Shown here in pieces: positions 1 through 8,495 of a stretch of 64,000 nucleotides of DNA (position 1 is its first letter; the number at the start of each line of letters is the position of its first letter). Position numbers and translations under genes: made by a program. Under the pieces are notes generated by a model, which was not told the origin of the DNA, made no database searches, and saw nothing but the letters and a program-made list of their open reading frames with translations. The stretch covers positions 2,976,001 through 3,040,000 of the forward strand of contig NC_016633.1 of NCBI RefSeq assembly GCF_000236685.1. The letters run 5' to 3'. This DNA is from Sphaerochaeta pleomorpha str. Grapes (GTDB lineage: Bacteria; Spirochaetota; Spirochaetia; Sphaerochaetales; Sphaerochaetaceae).

Positions 1-89
1 GCTACGAAGATATTATTGCCAGCTATACCGGGACTGGAATTACCTTGAGCGGAGGCCACGCAGAAGAGATAGTGCAGGATTATTCATAA
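1..89 (+). CDS. C-terminal end of a small exported protein, paralogue of the next gene (cut by window edge)
   Basis: The frame opening at base 3 runs 28 codons to a TAA at 87-89. Its end (YTGTGITLSGGHAEEI) aligns with the end of the protein at 325-747 (YTGTEITLSGSNAKKV), so this is the 3' end of a tandem paralogue. The start lies outside the window, so signal peptide and length cannot be judged. Function unknown; by analogy with its neighbour it is probably a lipoprotein of the cell envelope. The open frame plus clear paralogy makes it a real coding end rather than chance. Confidence 0.75.
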   Translation, partial: YEDIIASYTGTGITLSGGHAEEIVQDYS

Positions 90-324
90 TCAATTCTGTT
101 GTTATTAAGTGATTTGGGTACAGATTTTCTTGGTTCCTGCAATCCCAAACATTAGTTCTTTCAAGGCAGGATTGCAACAACACCTTGAAGATTTTGTTTG
201 GTAATATGGCCATTTTTTACCTGTGTATGAACCAGATACGTTTCTTCTATGACCTTTTTTAATTTCGATTATGTACTAGTCTTTGGTTGATCAATTGCAG
301 AGAGATTGGAAAACAGGGGGTGTT

Positions 325-747
325 ATGAAACATAGAATATATGAAGGTCTATTGGTACTGGCTTGCTGTCTGTTGCTGGTTTCGGTTTTCTCAGGGTGCA
401 ATGACAATCCCCGTTGCAAAGCTTTGGTTATCATAAACGAAAGTGACAATGCCATTGAGGATGTAGGAATCAGACAGTATGTATCTAAACCCAAGCTAGA
501 CGAGCCCTTCTCTGGTGATGAAGTAACCATTGCAGCTGGTGCCAGCAAGACATTCTACCTGGCCCCCTATTCGGCCGATTCTGTAATCCTGAGTTTCTAT
601 GATGGTGTGGAAGTTTCTGAAGGCGGTATAGAGTTCACGTATGAGTATCTTGTCAATGGCAAGAATGAAACGATTACCGCCCTATACACGGGAACTGAGA
701 TTACTTTGAGTGGAAGCAATGCAAAAAAGGTTGGGCATTTCATCTAA
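325..747 (+). CDS. Small lipoprotein of unknown function
   Basis: A 140-aa protein. The ATG at 325 is preferred over an in-frame start at 283 because it follows a GGGGG ribosome site and places a standard lipoprotein signal at the N-terminus: charged MKHR, a hydrophobic stretch, then a lipobox FSGC at about residues 23-26. The mature part is beta-rich and ends in the YTGTEITLSG motif shared with the truncated gene at 1-89, so the two form a tandem duplicated family. I do not recognise a named domain. Likely anchored in the outer leaflet or periplasm; role unknown. Confidence 0.75.
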   Translation: MKHRIYEGLLVLACCLLLVSVFSGCNDNPRCKALVIINESDNAIEDVGIRQYVSKPKLDEPFSGDEVTIAAGASKTFYLAPYSADSVILSFYDGVEVSEGGIEFTYEYLVNGKNETITALYTGTEITLSGSNAKKVGHFI

Positions 748-1043
748 GTAGTCCCCTTGCCGCTTGGTTTTTCTCTCATGATAATAGATACCACTTCATC
801 AAGATGGGTACACGATCCTATCATGAAGCAATTGCTTGGAAAAAAGCAGTGCCTTGTTCCTGAAGGCAACTACCTCACAAAAAGAAGGGTTCCTTGTTCC
901 TGCCAGCTTGCATACTTTCTTGATAATTGACGGGGAGGAGCCACACATTGTAGCCTTTTGCTGGCAGCAACTGGCAGGAAGCAAACCCGATGTTCAAGGT
1001 TGCTCCTGTTACCAATATGTTTCATCCAATTGGATAGTTCATC
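748..1043. other. Gene-free gap between the lipoprotein and mscL
   Basis: Nearly 300 bases between convergent genes. Short frames on both strands have no ribosome site and no protein-like composition. The stretch contains a repeated CCTTGTTCCTG (near 852 and 891) and a local CTGGCAG direct repeat near 960-976. No convincing terminator was found. Confidence 0.5.
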
Positions 1044-1484
1044 CTACTTCTGCTTTTTCAGAAGATCTCGAATTTCCGTAAGCAATACAACGTCTGCAGG
1101 AACCACCGGTTTTGGTGCAGGTTTTGCAGCTTCCTCGGCTTTTTTCTGGGCTTCGCCCTTTTCACGAAGCTTGTTTATCATTTTGACAATCATGAAGACA
1201 ACTAAAGCAATGATCAAAAAGTCTATGATTCTCTGGATGAAGTTACCATATGTCAGAGCTACCTCGGCAGTATCTGCGGTAGCTGCAGTAATGACAACTT
1301 TCAGGTCCGTGAAACTGACTCCCCCAAGAATCAGGCCTACGAACGGCATTATTATGTCCTTTACCAGTGAATTGACAATTGCGGTGAAGGCTGTTCCAAT
1401 GATTATCCCGACAGCCAGATCCATGACGTTTCCACGCGAAATGAATTGCTTGAACTCATTCAAAAATCCGCTTTTCTTTGCCAT
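1044..1484 (-). CDS. mscL: Large-conductance mechanosensitive channel MscL
   Basis: A 146-aa inner-membrane channel that opens under membrane tension and releases solutes in hypo-osmotic shock. The start [15 protein letters not shown] with an amphipathic N-terminal helix, followed by [16 protein letters not shown] (first pore helix), is diagnostic of MscL. A periplasmic loop and second membrane helix (around residues 80-100) follow, then a charged, Ala/Pro-rich C-terminal bundle helix ending in LLKKQK. The ATG at 1484 is chosen over an upstream TTG because a GGAGG lies just before it. Monocistronic; a TATAAT box (1513-1518) sits upstream but its -35 is poor. Confidence 0.95.
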   Translation of the reverse strand: MAKKSGFLNEFKQFISRGNVMDLAVGIIIGTAFTAIVNSLVKDIIMPFVGLILGGVSFTDLKVVITAATADTAEVALTYGNFIQRIIDFLIIALVVFMIVKMINKLREKGEAQKKAEEAAKPAPKPVVPADVVLLTEIRDLLKKQK

Positions 1485-1676
1485 TCTCTTTACCTCCAAG
1501 ATTTTACTTCCGATTATAACATGGTATTGGCTGGAGTCCTATATTGGCAAGGCGGTGGAAAACGATAATGAGAGTCATATGAGTACTGTTCGGGGTCGCA
1601 AGAATTGCCAAATCCTCTAAAAATGGGAAAAATAACAATTTCAAGTCATTTTGTTTTTATTTATATTGTTTGAATG

Positions 1677-1705
1677 TTGCATAAATATACTTGTTAATGT
1701 ATAAA
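1677..1705 (+). promoter_or_regulatory. Candidate sigma-70-type promoter for livJ
   Basis: TTGCAT (1677-1682), a 17-base spacer and TATAAA (1700-1705) in a very AT-rich stretch, 64 bases before the livJ start. The untranslated leader would be about 55 bases and ends in a GGAGG ribosome site. Confidence 0.55.
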
Positions 1706-1769
1706 GAATCTTATACTTTACCAGGAAGTCCATTCCTGCTGTTTTTGTACAATTTGGAGGTACCGAAGT

Positions 1770-2957
1770 ATGAAGAAACGCCTGTTTGTAGTTTTGGCTC
1801 TGGTTGCTTTGTTCGCATTAGTAGCCGCACCGGTGTTTGCCCAAGGTGGCGCTGAGAAATCAGTTGCCGGCCCTAAAATCGGTTTCATGGGACCTATGAC
1901 TGGTGACTACGCCAACTATGGTGTCCTTTGCAATAACTCAGTAAAACTTGCCGTTGATCAATTCAATGCCAAGGGTGGTATTGCAGGAAAGCTTCCTGTA
2001 ACCCTTATCACCGAAGATACCGAAGGTAGCGTTGAGAAAGGTCTCTCCTCAATCGAGAAGCTTTCTTCCTCAGACAAAATCGTTGCCCTCGTTGGTCCTG
2101 TCTTCACCGGCGTTTCGTTCGCAGTTGGCGAGCGCGTCCAGAATGAAGGCATTGTCATGATCACCCCATCTGCCACCCACGCAGATATCACCAGCATTGG
2201 TGACTATGTATTCCGTACCGTCGTTTCCGATGGTCTCCAAGGTGAGGTAGCCGGTCGCTATTTCTTCGAGAAACTTGGTTACAAAACCATTGGTGTTCTC
2301 TATGCAAAGAACGATTACAGCCAGGGTTTGTATGAAGGCATGACTGCAAGCTTCGAAGCTGCTGGCGGAAAAGTCACCATTGCAGAAGCCTGCCAGGTTG
2401 GCGACAAAGATTTCAAAACCCAGTTGACCAAGATCAAGACCGCCAATCCCGATGCAATCTACATTCCTGATTATACTGCAGAGATGGCACAGATTCTTGA
2501 GCAGGCACGCCAGCTTGGAATCTCCACTCCGTTCGTATCCTGTGATGGTTTCTCAAACCCTGAAATCTACAATCTCGCTGGTGAATTCACTGACGGTGTT
2601 GTATACGTCGGTCCTGCCAAAGTTGCAGAGAGTAAAGCCTATGCAACCTTCGTTGCTGACTACACTGCAAAATACGGCATCGGTCCTGACTCCTTCGCCA
2701 CCAACGCCTTCGACGGAACCAACCTGGTTCTTGCCGCTTTGGAGAAGGTTTACAAGGAAACCGGAAAGTTCGACCGCAAGGCAGTACGTGATGCAATTGC
2801 AGCTACCAAAGACTATCAAGGCGTAACCGGAACGGTAAACTTTGCTGAGAATGGTGACTTGGTTGCTTACCAGGGCCTTTACAAAGTCAACAAGACCACC
2901 CCTGAATACCTCGGGACGTATACTGTTGTCGATGGAAAGCTCGTAGAAGTCAAATAA
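1770..2957 (+). CDS. livJ: Branched-chain amino acid ABC transporter, periplasmic binding protein
   Basis: A 395-aa type-I periplasmic binding protein that delivers leucine, isoleucine, valine or a related amino acid to the LivHM permease. The N-terminus is a clear signal peptide (MKKRLFVVLALVALFALVAAPVFA-QG). The mature protein begins KIGFMGPMTGDYANYG, the usual LivJ ligand-lobe opening, and continues with the ALVGPVFTG and ATKDYQGVTG motifs. Length is normal for LivJ. It is first in a livJHMGF operon and separated from livH by a 111-base gap with a strong hairpin, which fits higher expression of the binding protein. Substrate within the polar/branched amino acid group cannot be fixed from sequence. 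Confidence 0.93.
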   Translation: MKKRLFVVLALVALFALVAAPVFAQGGAEKSVAGPKIGFMGPMTGDYANYGVLCNNSVKLAVDQFNAKGGIAGKLPVTLITEDTEGSVEKGLSSIEKLSSSDKIVALVGPVFTGVSFAVGERVQNEGIVMITPSATHADITSIGDYVFRTVVSDGLQGEVAGRYFFEKLGYKTIGVLYAKNDYSQGLYEGMTASFEAAGGKVTIAEACQVGDKDFKTQLTKIKTANPDAIYIPDYTAEMAQILEQARQLGISTPFVSCDGFSNPEIYNLAGEFTDGVVYVGPAKVAESKAYATFVADYTAKYGIGPDSFATNAFDGTNLVLAALEKVYKETGKFDRKAVRDAIAATKDYQGVTGTVNFAENGDLVAYQGLYKVNKTTPEYLGTYTVVDGKLVEVK

Positions 2958-2992
2958 CCCGTTCAATTCCTTCTTTGCTAGGGAAAAAAGGG

Positions 2993-3023
2993 GAAGGACC
3001 GGTGTTGTTTACACCGGTCCTTC
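2993..3023 (+). terminator. Intercistronic hairpin between livJ and livH (attenuator or 3' stabiliser)
   Basis: A 13-bp perfect stem (GAAGGACCGGTGT pairing with ACACCGGTCCTTC) closed by a short TGTTT loop. The following bases are only mildly T-rich, so it probably gives partial termination or protects the livJ message rather than blocking downstream genes. Confidence 0.7.
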
Positions 3024-3068
3024 TATGTTATCGTACTATCCAGAATTGTATGTAAGGAGTGCCTCATC

Positions 3069-3986
3069 GTGGGAATCGCTGAATTTTTCCAACATCTGAT
3101 GAATGGCCTGACACTTGGTGGCATCTATGCCCTTATCGCACTAGGTTACACTATGGTGTATGGCATTCTCAAATTCATTAACTTCGCCCATGGTGATATT
3201 CTCATGGTTGGAGCCTACATCGGGCTTTTTGTATTCGATGGGCTCAGGGGAAGTGCCCCGTTAGGGACATGGACCTTCGTTTCTTTCTTCATAGCCATGC
3301 TCGTCAGTATGGCAAGTTGCGCTTTGCTCGGAATGGCAATTGAGCGTATAGCCTACAAACCCCTGAGAAAAGCAACCAGATTGGCTCCGCTTCTCAGCGC
3401 AATCGGTGTTTCGTTCATCCTTTCAAACAGTGCAGCCTGGATGTTCGGTACCCAGTCACGGAAACTGAACTATCCGTTTGACAATACTCCCATTGATATT
3501 CACGGGGTTGTAATAACTCCTCACCAGATATTGATACTTGTAGTTTCCCTCGTCATGATGATTGCCCTGAAAATGTTTGTAGACAGGTCGAGGATGGGAA
3601 AAGCCATGAGGGCTACCAGTCTTGACCAGGATACTGCGATGCTCATGGGTATCAACGTAAACCAGGTAATCAGTTTGACCTTCGCCATCGGAAGCGCCTT
3701 GGCGGCAACAGGCGGAATGCTTATCGCCCTGGACTACAAAGTCTACCCGACCATGGGAACCATGATTGGTTTGAAAGCGTTTGTCGCCGCAGTACTCGGA
3801 GGTATCGGAAATATTTCAGGGGCTATGTTCGGTGGAATTCTCCTGGGCCTTTTGGAAACGTTCGGGGTAGCAGTTTTCGGAATTCCTACCGGATTGAAAG
3901 ACACGATCGCCTTTGGCGTACTCATCATAATACTGCTGGTCAAACCCGAAGGTCTGTTCGGCAAAGTTGAAAAGGAGAAGGTATAA
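3069..3986 (+). CDS. livH: Branched-chain amino acid ABC transporter permease LivH
   Basis: A 305-aa membrane permease with about eight hydrophobic segments. The motifs NGLTLGGIYALIALGYTMVYG at the start and FAHGDILMVGAY soon after are typical of LivH, as is KAFVAAVLGGIGNISGAMFGG near the end. It pairs with LivM to form the transmembrane channel. Translation starts at GTG, eight or nine bases after AAGGAG. The livM start follows one base after its stop, indicating tight coupling. Confidence 0.93.
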   Translation: MGIAEFFQHLMNGLTLGGIYALIALGYTMVYGILKFINFAHGDILMVGAYIGLFVFDGLRGSAPLGTWTFVSFFIAMLVSMASCALLGMAIERIAYKPLRKATRLAPLLSAIGVSFILSNSAAWMFGTQSRKLNYPFDNTPIDIHGVVITPHQILILVVSLVMMIALKMFVDRSRMGKAMRATSLDQDTAMLMGINVNQVISLTFAIGSALAATGGMLIALDYKVYPTMGTMIGLKAFVAAVLGGIGNISGAMFGGILLGLLETFGVAVFGIPTGLKDTIAFGVLIIILLVKPEGLFGKVEKEKV

Positions 3987-3987
3987 T

Positions 3988-4902
3988 ATGCTTAACTTTT
4001 TCCTGTTAATACTCATTTACTCAGGAATCTATGCCCTTATGGCTATTGGGCAGAACGTAATAACCGGTTATGGGGGGATGCTTGCCCTTTGCCAGGCAGG
4101 TTTCTTTGCAATCGGAAGTTATGCCACCGCTATTCTTTCGGCCAATTACGGTTGGTCCTTCTGGGCTACATTGCCTGTTGCAGCCTTGATCAGCGCTTTC
4201 TTTGGCTTGCTGATCGGATTGCCGACTTTACGCCTGAAAGGTGACTATCTTGCCATCGCTACCCTTGGGTTTGGTGAAATCGTAAGAAACGTGCTGAATA
4301 ACTGGGATTCGCTCACTAACGGACCGATGGGAATCCAAAAAATCCCCATGCCTACCATTTTTGGATTTACGATTAATCCCTATAAGAAATGGGCTTTCCT
4401 GTTGATGGTTATCATCTTTGTAGCCATTGCATCCTTTCTTTTCCAAAGACTCGCCCGTTCCCGTATGGGACGTGCTTTGACCGCCGTACGTGAAGACGAG
4501 ATCGCAGCCCAGTCGATGGGCATAAACATTACCAAGTACAAGGTCTATGCCTTCGTACTCGGGGCTTCCGTAGCAGGTATTGCCGGTTCGCTCCAGGCTG
4601 TCTTTTCCCTTTCGGTTACACCGGGGACCTATACATTCATGGTTTCGGTCATGGTCCTGTGTATGGTCGTACTTGGGGGAATGGGTAATTTCAAGGCGGC
4701 TATCATTGGGGCTTTCATTATCCAGATGATCAGTTATTTCCCGCAGCTCACAGGGCTTTCGGGTGTTATTCCCCCACAGTTCAAGCAGATTCTTTTCGGC
4801 TTGATTCTTGTCGTCATGATGATATGGCGTCCGCAGGGTATCCTTGGAAGGGAGGAACACTCCTATGGAAGGGGACATGGCCATAAGGGAGGTTCCAAAT
4901 GA
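3988..4902 (+). CDS. livM: Branched-chain amino acid ABC transporter permease LivM
   Basis: A 304-aa permease, partner of LivH. Family motifs include GYGGMLALCQAGFFAIGSYA near the N-terminus, the cytoplasmic coupling region ALTAVREDEIAAQSMGIN and VMVLGGMGNFKAAIIGAF. The ATG at 3988 is chosen because an AAAAGGAGAAGG ribosome site precedes it; the longer frame from a TTG at 3967 would run through that site. The C-terminal tail is Gly/His-rich (YGRGHGHKGG). Its stop overlaps the livG start (ATGA). Confidence 0.93.
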   Translation: MLNFFLLILIYSGIYALMAIGQNVITGYGGMLALCQAGFFAIGSYATAILSANYGWSFWATLPVAALISAFFGLLIGLPTLRLKGDYLAIATLGFGEIVRNVLNNWDSLTNGPMGIQKIPMPTIFGFTINPYKKWAFLLMVIIFVAIASFLFQRLARSRMGRALTAVREDEIAAQSMGINITKYKVYAFVLGASVAGIAGSLQAVFSLSVTPGTYTFMVSVMVLCMVVLGGMGNFKAAIIGAFIIQMISYFPQLTGLSGVIPPQFKQILFGLILVVMMIWRPQGILGREEHSYGRGHGHKGGSK

Positions 4903-5678
4903 CGATTTTGGAAACTGAAGGACTCACAAGGGAATATGGCGGAGTCATTGCCGTAAGCAAAGTCGACTTTCAGGTAGAATCAGGTCTGATTACCGGGCTC
5001 ATAGGACCTAATGGCGCTGGAAAAACCACCCTGTTCAATAACATGACAGGTCTGGATACTCCTACTGCCGGTAAAGTATTCTTCAACAACAAAGATATAA
5101 CCGGGTATCCTGCCCATAAGATCTGTCGCATGGGAATTGCCCGTACTTTTCAGAATATCCGTCTTTTCAAAGAATTGTCAGTAATCGAGAATGTTATGAT
5201 CGGACGACACTTCAAGACAGGAAAAGATGCTAACAAGGGTAGGTTTCTCAATTCTTTAAAAAGCTATGTCTACTTGAGACAAGAAGAAGAGGAAATCTAC
5301 GAAAAGGCCGATTCCTGGCTCGATTTCTTTGATATGGGTTCCTTGAAAAACGAACTGGCAAAGAATCTTCCCTATGGGCATCAGCGGGAACTGGAAATAG
5401 CAAGGGCATTGGCTACCGAGCCGAAACTGTTGTTTCTTGATGAGCCGGCTGCAGGGATGAACCCACAGGAAACTGACCATTTGATGAACACGATCCGTAA
5501 AATCCGTGACCTTGGGATTACTATAGTACTCATTGAACATGACATGAAACTCGTTATGAATATCTGTGATACCATTACCGTTCTCAACTACGGTCAGAAG
5601 CTTGCCCAGGGGACACCTATGCAGATCAAGCATGATCCGGGAGTAATCGAGGCCTATCTCGGAAAGGAAGAAGAATGA
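4899..5678 (+). CDS. livG: Branched-chain amino acid ABC transporter ATPase LivG
   Basis: A 259-aa cytoplasmic ATPase. Walker A is GPNGAGKTT (residues 36-44), Walker B is LLFLDEPAAGM, and the LivG-specific IARTFQNIRLF and the C-terminal HDPGVIEAYLG are present. The signature region reads LPYGHQRELEIARAL, where LivG proteins usually have a YGQQ sequence, so one conservative change is seen. Start and stop overlap livM and livF by four bases each, a fully coupled operon. Confidence 0.95.
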   Translation: MTILETEGLTREYGGVIAVSKVDFQVESGLITGLIGPNGAGKTTLFNNMTGLDTPTAGKVFFNNKDITGYPAHKICRMGIARTFQNIRLFKELSVIENVMIGRHFKTGKDANKGRFLNSLKSYVYLRQEEEEIYEKADSWLDFFDMGSLKNELAKNLPYGHQRELEIARALATEPKLLFLDEPAAGMNPQETDHLMNTIRKIRDLGITIVLIEHDMKLVMNICDTITVLNYGQKLAQGTPMQIKHDPGVIEAYLGKEEE

Positions 5679-6430
5679 GTGAATTGCTGAACATCAATGA
5701 CATATCTGTTTCATATGGAAATATCAAAGCCTTGCAGAATGTGAGCATGCATGTAAACCAAGGTGATATCGTTTGTCTCATCGGCGCCAATGGAAGTGGG
5801 AAAAGTACCCTTTTGAAGGCAATTGTTGGACAGGAACCGTTGGATACAGGATCTATTACGTTCGATGGCGAAGAGATTTGCCAGGCAAAGTATCCTTTGG
5901 AAGGAAAGAAAAAACACAAAGCCCTTACTACAGACATCATAGTTTCCAGGGGTATCGCACTGGTTCCTGAAGGCCGAAGGGTTTTCGCCGATATGACAGT
6001 AGAGGAAAATCTCGACATGGGTGCTTTTATGGTTCGCGACGATAAGCTTATCGCCGAACGCAAGGAATCTATGTACGATTTCTTTCCTATCCTTGGGGCT
6101 CGCAGAAGGCAGAAGACCCGCTCCCTCTCTGGTGGTGAACAGCAGATGATGGCCATTGCCCGCGCCTTGATGAGTGCCCCCCGCATGATTTTGCTTGATG
6201 AGCCGGGTCTCGGCCTTGCACCCCTGGTCATTGCCGATATCTTTGGTAAAATCGAATTTATCAACAAACAGGACAATGTGACTGTTTTCCTCGTTGAGCA
6301 GAATGCAAGGATGGCTCTCAAAGCCTCCACCGAGGGATATGTCATGGAGAATGGACGAATTGTACTCAGTGACAAATCCTCCGCTTTGCTCGCAAACGAA
6401 AAGGTCAGGGCAGCCTATCTTGGCGAATAA
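5675..6430 (+). CDS. livF: Branched-chain amino acid ABC transporter ATPase LivF
   Basis: A 251-aa ATPase, the second motor subunit with LivG. Walker A GANGSGKST (residues 34-42), ABC signature LSGGEQQMMAIARAL and Walker B MILLDEPGLGL are intact, as is the LivF phrase VPEGRRVFADMTVEENL. An insertion around residues 70-90 (YPLEGKKKHKALTT) is somewhat longer than usual. Last transporter gene; 59 bases separate it from the CBS-ACT gene. Confidence 0.94.
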   Translation: MSELLNINDISVSYGNIKALQNVSMHVNQGDIVCLIGANGSGKSTLLKAIVGQEPLDTGSITFDGEEICQAKYPLEGKKKHKALTTDIIVSRGIALVPEGRRVFADMTVEENLDMGAFMVRDDKLIAERKESMYDFFPILGARRRQKTRSLSGGEQQMMAIARALMSAPRMILLDEPGLGLAPLVIADIFGKIEFINKQDNVTVFLVEQNARMALKASTEGYVMENGRIVLSDKSSALLANEKVRAAYLGE

Positions 6431-6489
6431 TTACTGGAAATAAGGCTTTTATTGCAGTATAGTATAGTTGTTGAAGTTAGGAGATTCAT

Positions 6490-7134
6490 ATGATTATCGA
6501 AAGAAGAATGACTCGCAACCCTGTTACAGCTACTCCGGATATGTCTGTAGCCGAAGCTTCTGCCTTGATGAAACGGGAAAAAGTCCATCGGTTGCCTGTC
6601 CTTGATAAGGATAAAAAACTCGTGGGCATTATTACCGAGAAGGATATTCTCTATGCTTCTCCTTCCCCTGCAACAAGTCTTTCCATTCATGAGATGGCCT
6701 ATCTTCTTAGCAAGCTTACGGTCAAGAAATTGATGAGCAAGAATGTCGTTACCATAACTAAAGATACAACCGTGGAGGAGGCTGCCCGAATGATGGTTGA
6801 CCAGGACCTCTCCTGTCTACCGGTCATGGAAGGCGACAGCCTTATAGGTATTGTCAGCAAGAGCGATATGTTCAAGATATTGCTTGAATTGTTCGGTGCA
6901 CGTCATTTTGGGGTCAGACTCTCATTTTTGGTCCAGGATAAACCTGGGACTATTGCCAAGATTTCCCAGGCGCTCAGTGAGCAAGGCATAGATATCATTA
7001 CGTTCGGCACCTTTATGGGGACCGATCCTACCAACGCCATATGTACGATTAAAGTCCAGGGAGCTCCGATGAGCAAAGTCGTTGAAATCGTAAAACCCTT
7101 TGTTTCTCAACTTCTGGATGTCAGGGAGGTCTAA
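6490..7134 (+). CDS. CBS-ACT domain protein (AcuB-like regulatory protein)
   Basis: A 214-aa cytoplasmic protein with two CBS domains (about residues 7-56 and 80-133) followed by an ACT domain (about 142-205, opening VQDKPGTIAKISQALSEQGI). CBS pairs bind adenine nucleotides and ACT domains bind amino acids, so the layout suggests a sensor that reads both. It follows the liv importer, which makes branched-chain amino acids a natural candidate ligand, but that is inference. Start ATG follows TTAGGAG. It touches the next gene directly (TAA then ATG), so the two are cotranscribed. Confidence 0.85.
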   Translation: MIIERRMTRNPVTATPDMSVAEASALMKREKVHRLPVLDKDKKLVGIITEKDILYASPSPATSLSIHEMAYLLSKLTVKKLMSKNVVTITKDTTVEEAARMMVDQDLSCLPVMEGDSLIGIVSKSDMFKILLELFGARHFGVRLSFLVQDKPGTIAKISQALSEQGIDIITFGTFMGTDPTNAICTIKVQGAPMSKVVEIVKPFVSQLLDVREV

Positions 7135-8100
7135 ATGGCCAAAAAAAAGAAAATAGTTGTCCTAAAAAAGACGGCTGGTGACAGCCGTCTTCCTGTCGAT
7201 AACGATGCCTTCCTTCCTTTTGAAGGGATTAAAAAGGTAGTCCCGGAGAAAATCAAACAACCGGAAAAGAAAAAAGTGGTAGTCGAGCGCAAGGAACCCG
7301 CGGTCGTAGGATATGATCCCCACGCCAATTTTGGGGATATCCTTTCGGCGTGGGAATCGACAGGGGAACTCTCAGGTGTCACCAAGCGCATGAAAAGCGA
7401 TAGCAAAATCATTGGCAATAAGCCTTTCTCAGAAATATTTGCAGAATGGGAAGGCGAGAAAACCGTTGCTAAAGAGAAAAAGGTGGAACCCATCAAAAAA
7501 AGCAAAGCCTATGTCCCTGCAAAGTCTTTCTCGGATATCCTTGACCAGTACGAAGGGGGGAAGCCGAAGAAAGTCAAACCTGTCGAGGTGAAGCCTGAAG
7601 TGAAACCTGCCCCTGATAAAGTAGCTGTGAGTACAGAGATTATTAAACAGGCCCTGGAAGACAAACTGGAATCTGATAGCGAAAAGCAAAGCATCGTTTC
7701 CTGGTCTTTTGCCGATACCTACCGCAAATGGAATGAAGTTTCCGATGAGCAGAAAGCACTGGAAAAATCCAAAAAGGAAAAGCATGGGACAAAACCTGTA
7801 ATTGATGGGATATCGAATCTGCGGGCCATGGAACCCCAGGCAACTTTGGATTTGCATGGCATGAAAGTGACCGAGGCAGAGACTGCCTGTGCGAATTTTC
7901 TCAAGGAAAGTGCGGAGAAACACCTCCAGAAAATCAGCATCATTCCCGGAAAAGGTTTGCATAATGGAAATGGCGTATCCTTGTTAAAAGACGTGGCATT
8001 GTCCCAGATTCGCCTCAGTGGGGTAGTGAGGGAAGCCTACAGCCCTAAGGCCTGTTATGGTGGAAGCGGTGCTATCTGGATAATCCTGAAGGGAAAATAG
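7135..8100 (+). CDS. Smr-domain protein with four repeated acidic-aromatic motifs
   Basis: A 321-aa protein. The C-terminal Smr domain (about residues 235-320) has the LDLHG motif and a GKGLHNGNG loop; Smr domains are small nucleases or nucleic-acid binders related to the MutS2 tail. The N-terminal 230 residues are lysine-rich and low in complexity, but carry four copies of a degenerate motif F-[GSA]-[DE]-x-[LFY]-x-x-[WY]-[EN] at about residues 66-74, 98-106, 132-140 and 192-200. These look like linear docking motifs spaced by flexible linkers. Starts immediately after the CBS-ACT stop. A related Smr family in spirochaetes is likely, but the substrate is unknown. Confidence 0.85.
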   Translation: MAKKKKIVVLKKTAGDSRLPVDNDAFLPFEGIKKVVPEKIKQPEKKKVVVERKEPAVVGYDPHANFGDILSAWESTGELSGVTKRMKSDSKIIGNKPFSEIFAEWEGEKTVAKEKKVEPIKKSKAYVPAKSFSDILDQYEGGKPKKVKPVEVKPEVKPAPDKVAVSTEIIKQALEDKLESDSEKQSIVSWSFADTYRKWNEVSDEQKALEKSKKEKHGTKPVIDGISNLRAMEPQATLDLHGMKVTEAETACANFLKESAEKHLQKISIIPGKGLHNGNGVSLLKDVALSQIRLSGVVREAYSPKACYGGSGAIWIILKGK

Positions 8101-8168
8101 AGAAGTTTCCCGTGGAGTTGGGGTAAACCCAGCGTGAATTCAATTGGAGAAATCCAGATAACATAAGA

Positions 8169-8193
8169 AAGGCCAACCCGGAAGGTTGGCCTT
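8169..8193. terminator. Bidirectional hairpin between the Smr gene and infA
   Basis: AAGGCCAACC and GGTTGGCCTT form a 10-bp stem with a five-base loop, between convergent genes. Short T-rich flank on the plus side (TTGTCTT). Confidence 0.75.
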
Positions 8194-8206
8194 GTCTTCG
8201 TGGTGC

Positions 8207-8425
8207 TTACCGTTCCCTGTAAATGATACGGCCTTTGGTAAGATCGTACGGGGAAAGAGCTACACGCACGGTATCACCAGGGACAATCCTGATATAGTGT
8301 TTGCGCATTTTGCCCGAGAGATGGGCAAGGATTACATGTTGGTTCTGAAGTTCCACACGGAACATCGTATTGGGAAGGGCTTCGCGTACGACACCTTCCA
8401 CTTCTATCGCTTCTTCTTTGGCCAC
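8207..8425 (-). CDS. infA: Translation initiation factor IF-1
   Basis: A 72-aa S1/OB-fold protein that binds the 30S A site during initiation. The sequence [20 protein letters not shown] and [15 protein letters not shown], and the end [11 protein letters not shown], are nearly canonical IF-1. The GTG at 8425 is chosen because it gives the family's usual 72 residues ([12 protein letters not shown]) and sits just after GGAGG; a longer frame from TTG would translate through that site. Preceded by a consensus promoter (8460-8488), in keeping with a highly expressed gene. Confidence 0.96.
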   Translation of the reverse strand: MAKEEAIEVEGVVREALPNTMFRVELQNQHVILAHLSGKMRKHYIRIVPGDTVRVALSPYDLTKGRIIYRER

Positions 8426-8459
8426 AAAGCCCTCCAAATATCTGCTCGAAAGCTAACAA

Positions 8460-8488
8460 ATTATATGAACTTGTTTCGTCTCTGTCAA
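8460..8488 (-). promoter_or_regulatory. Consensus sigma-70 promoter of infA
   Basis: On the minus strand TTGACA (8488-8483), a 17-base spacer and TATAAT (8465-8460) are both perfect consensus hexamers, 35 bases before the infA GTG. Confidence 0.85.
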
Positions 8489-8495
8489 CACGAGC

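Noticed and set aside
958-1620. 220-codon plus-strand frame across mscL
   Set aside because: It is antisense to a clear MscL gene and has no ribosome site; the open frame is a by-product of mscL codon use.
5626-6375. 249-codon minus-strand frame
   Set aside because: Fully antisense to livF, which carries all ABC ATPase motifs.
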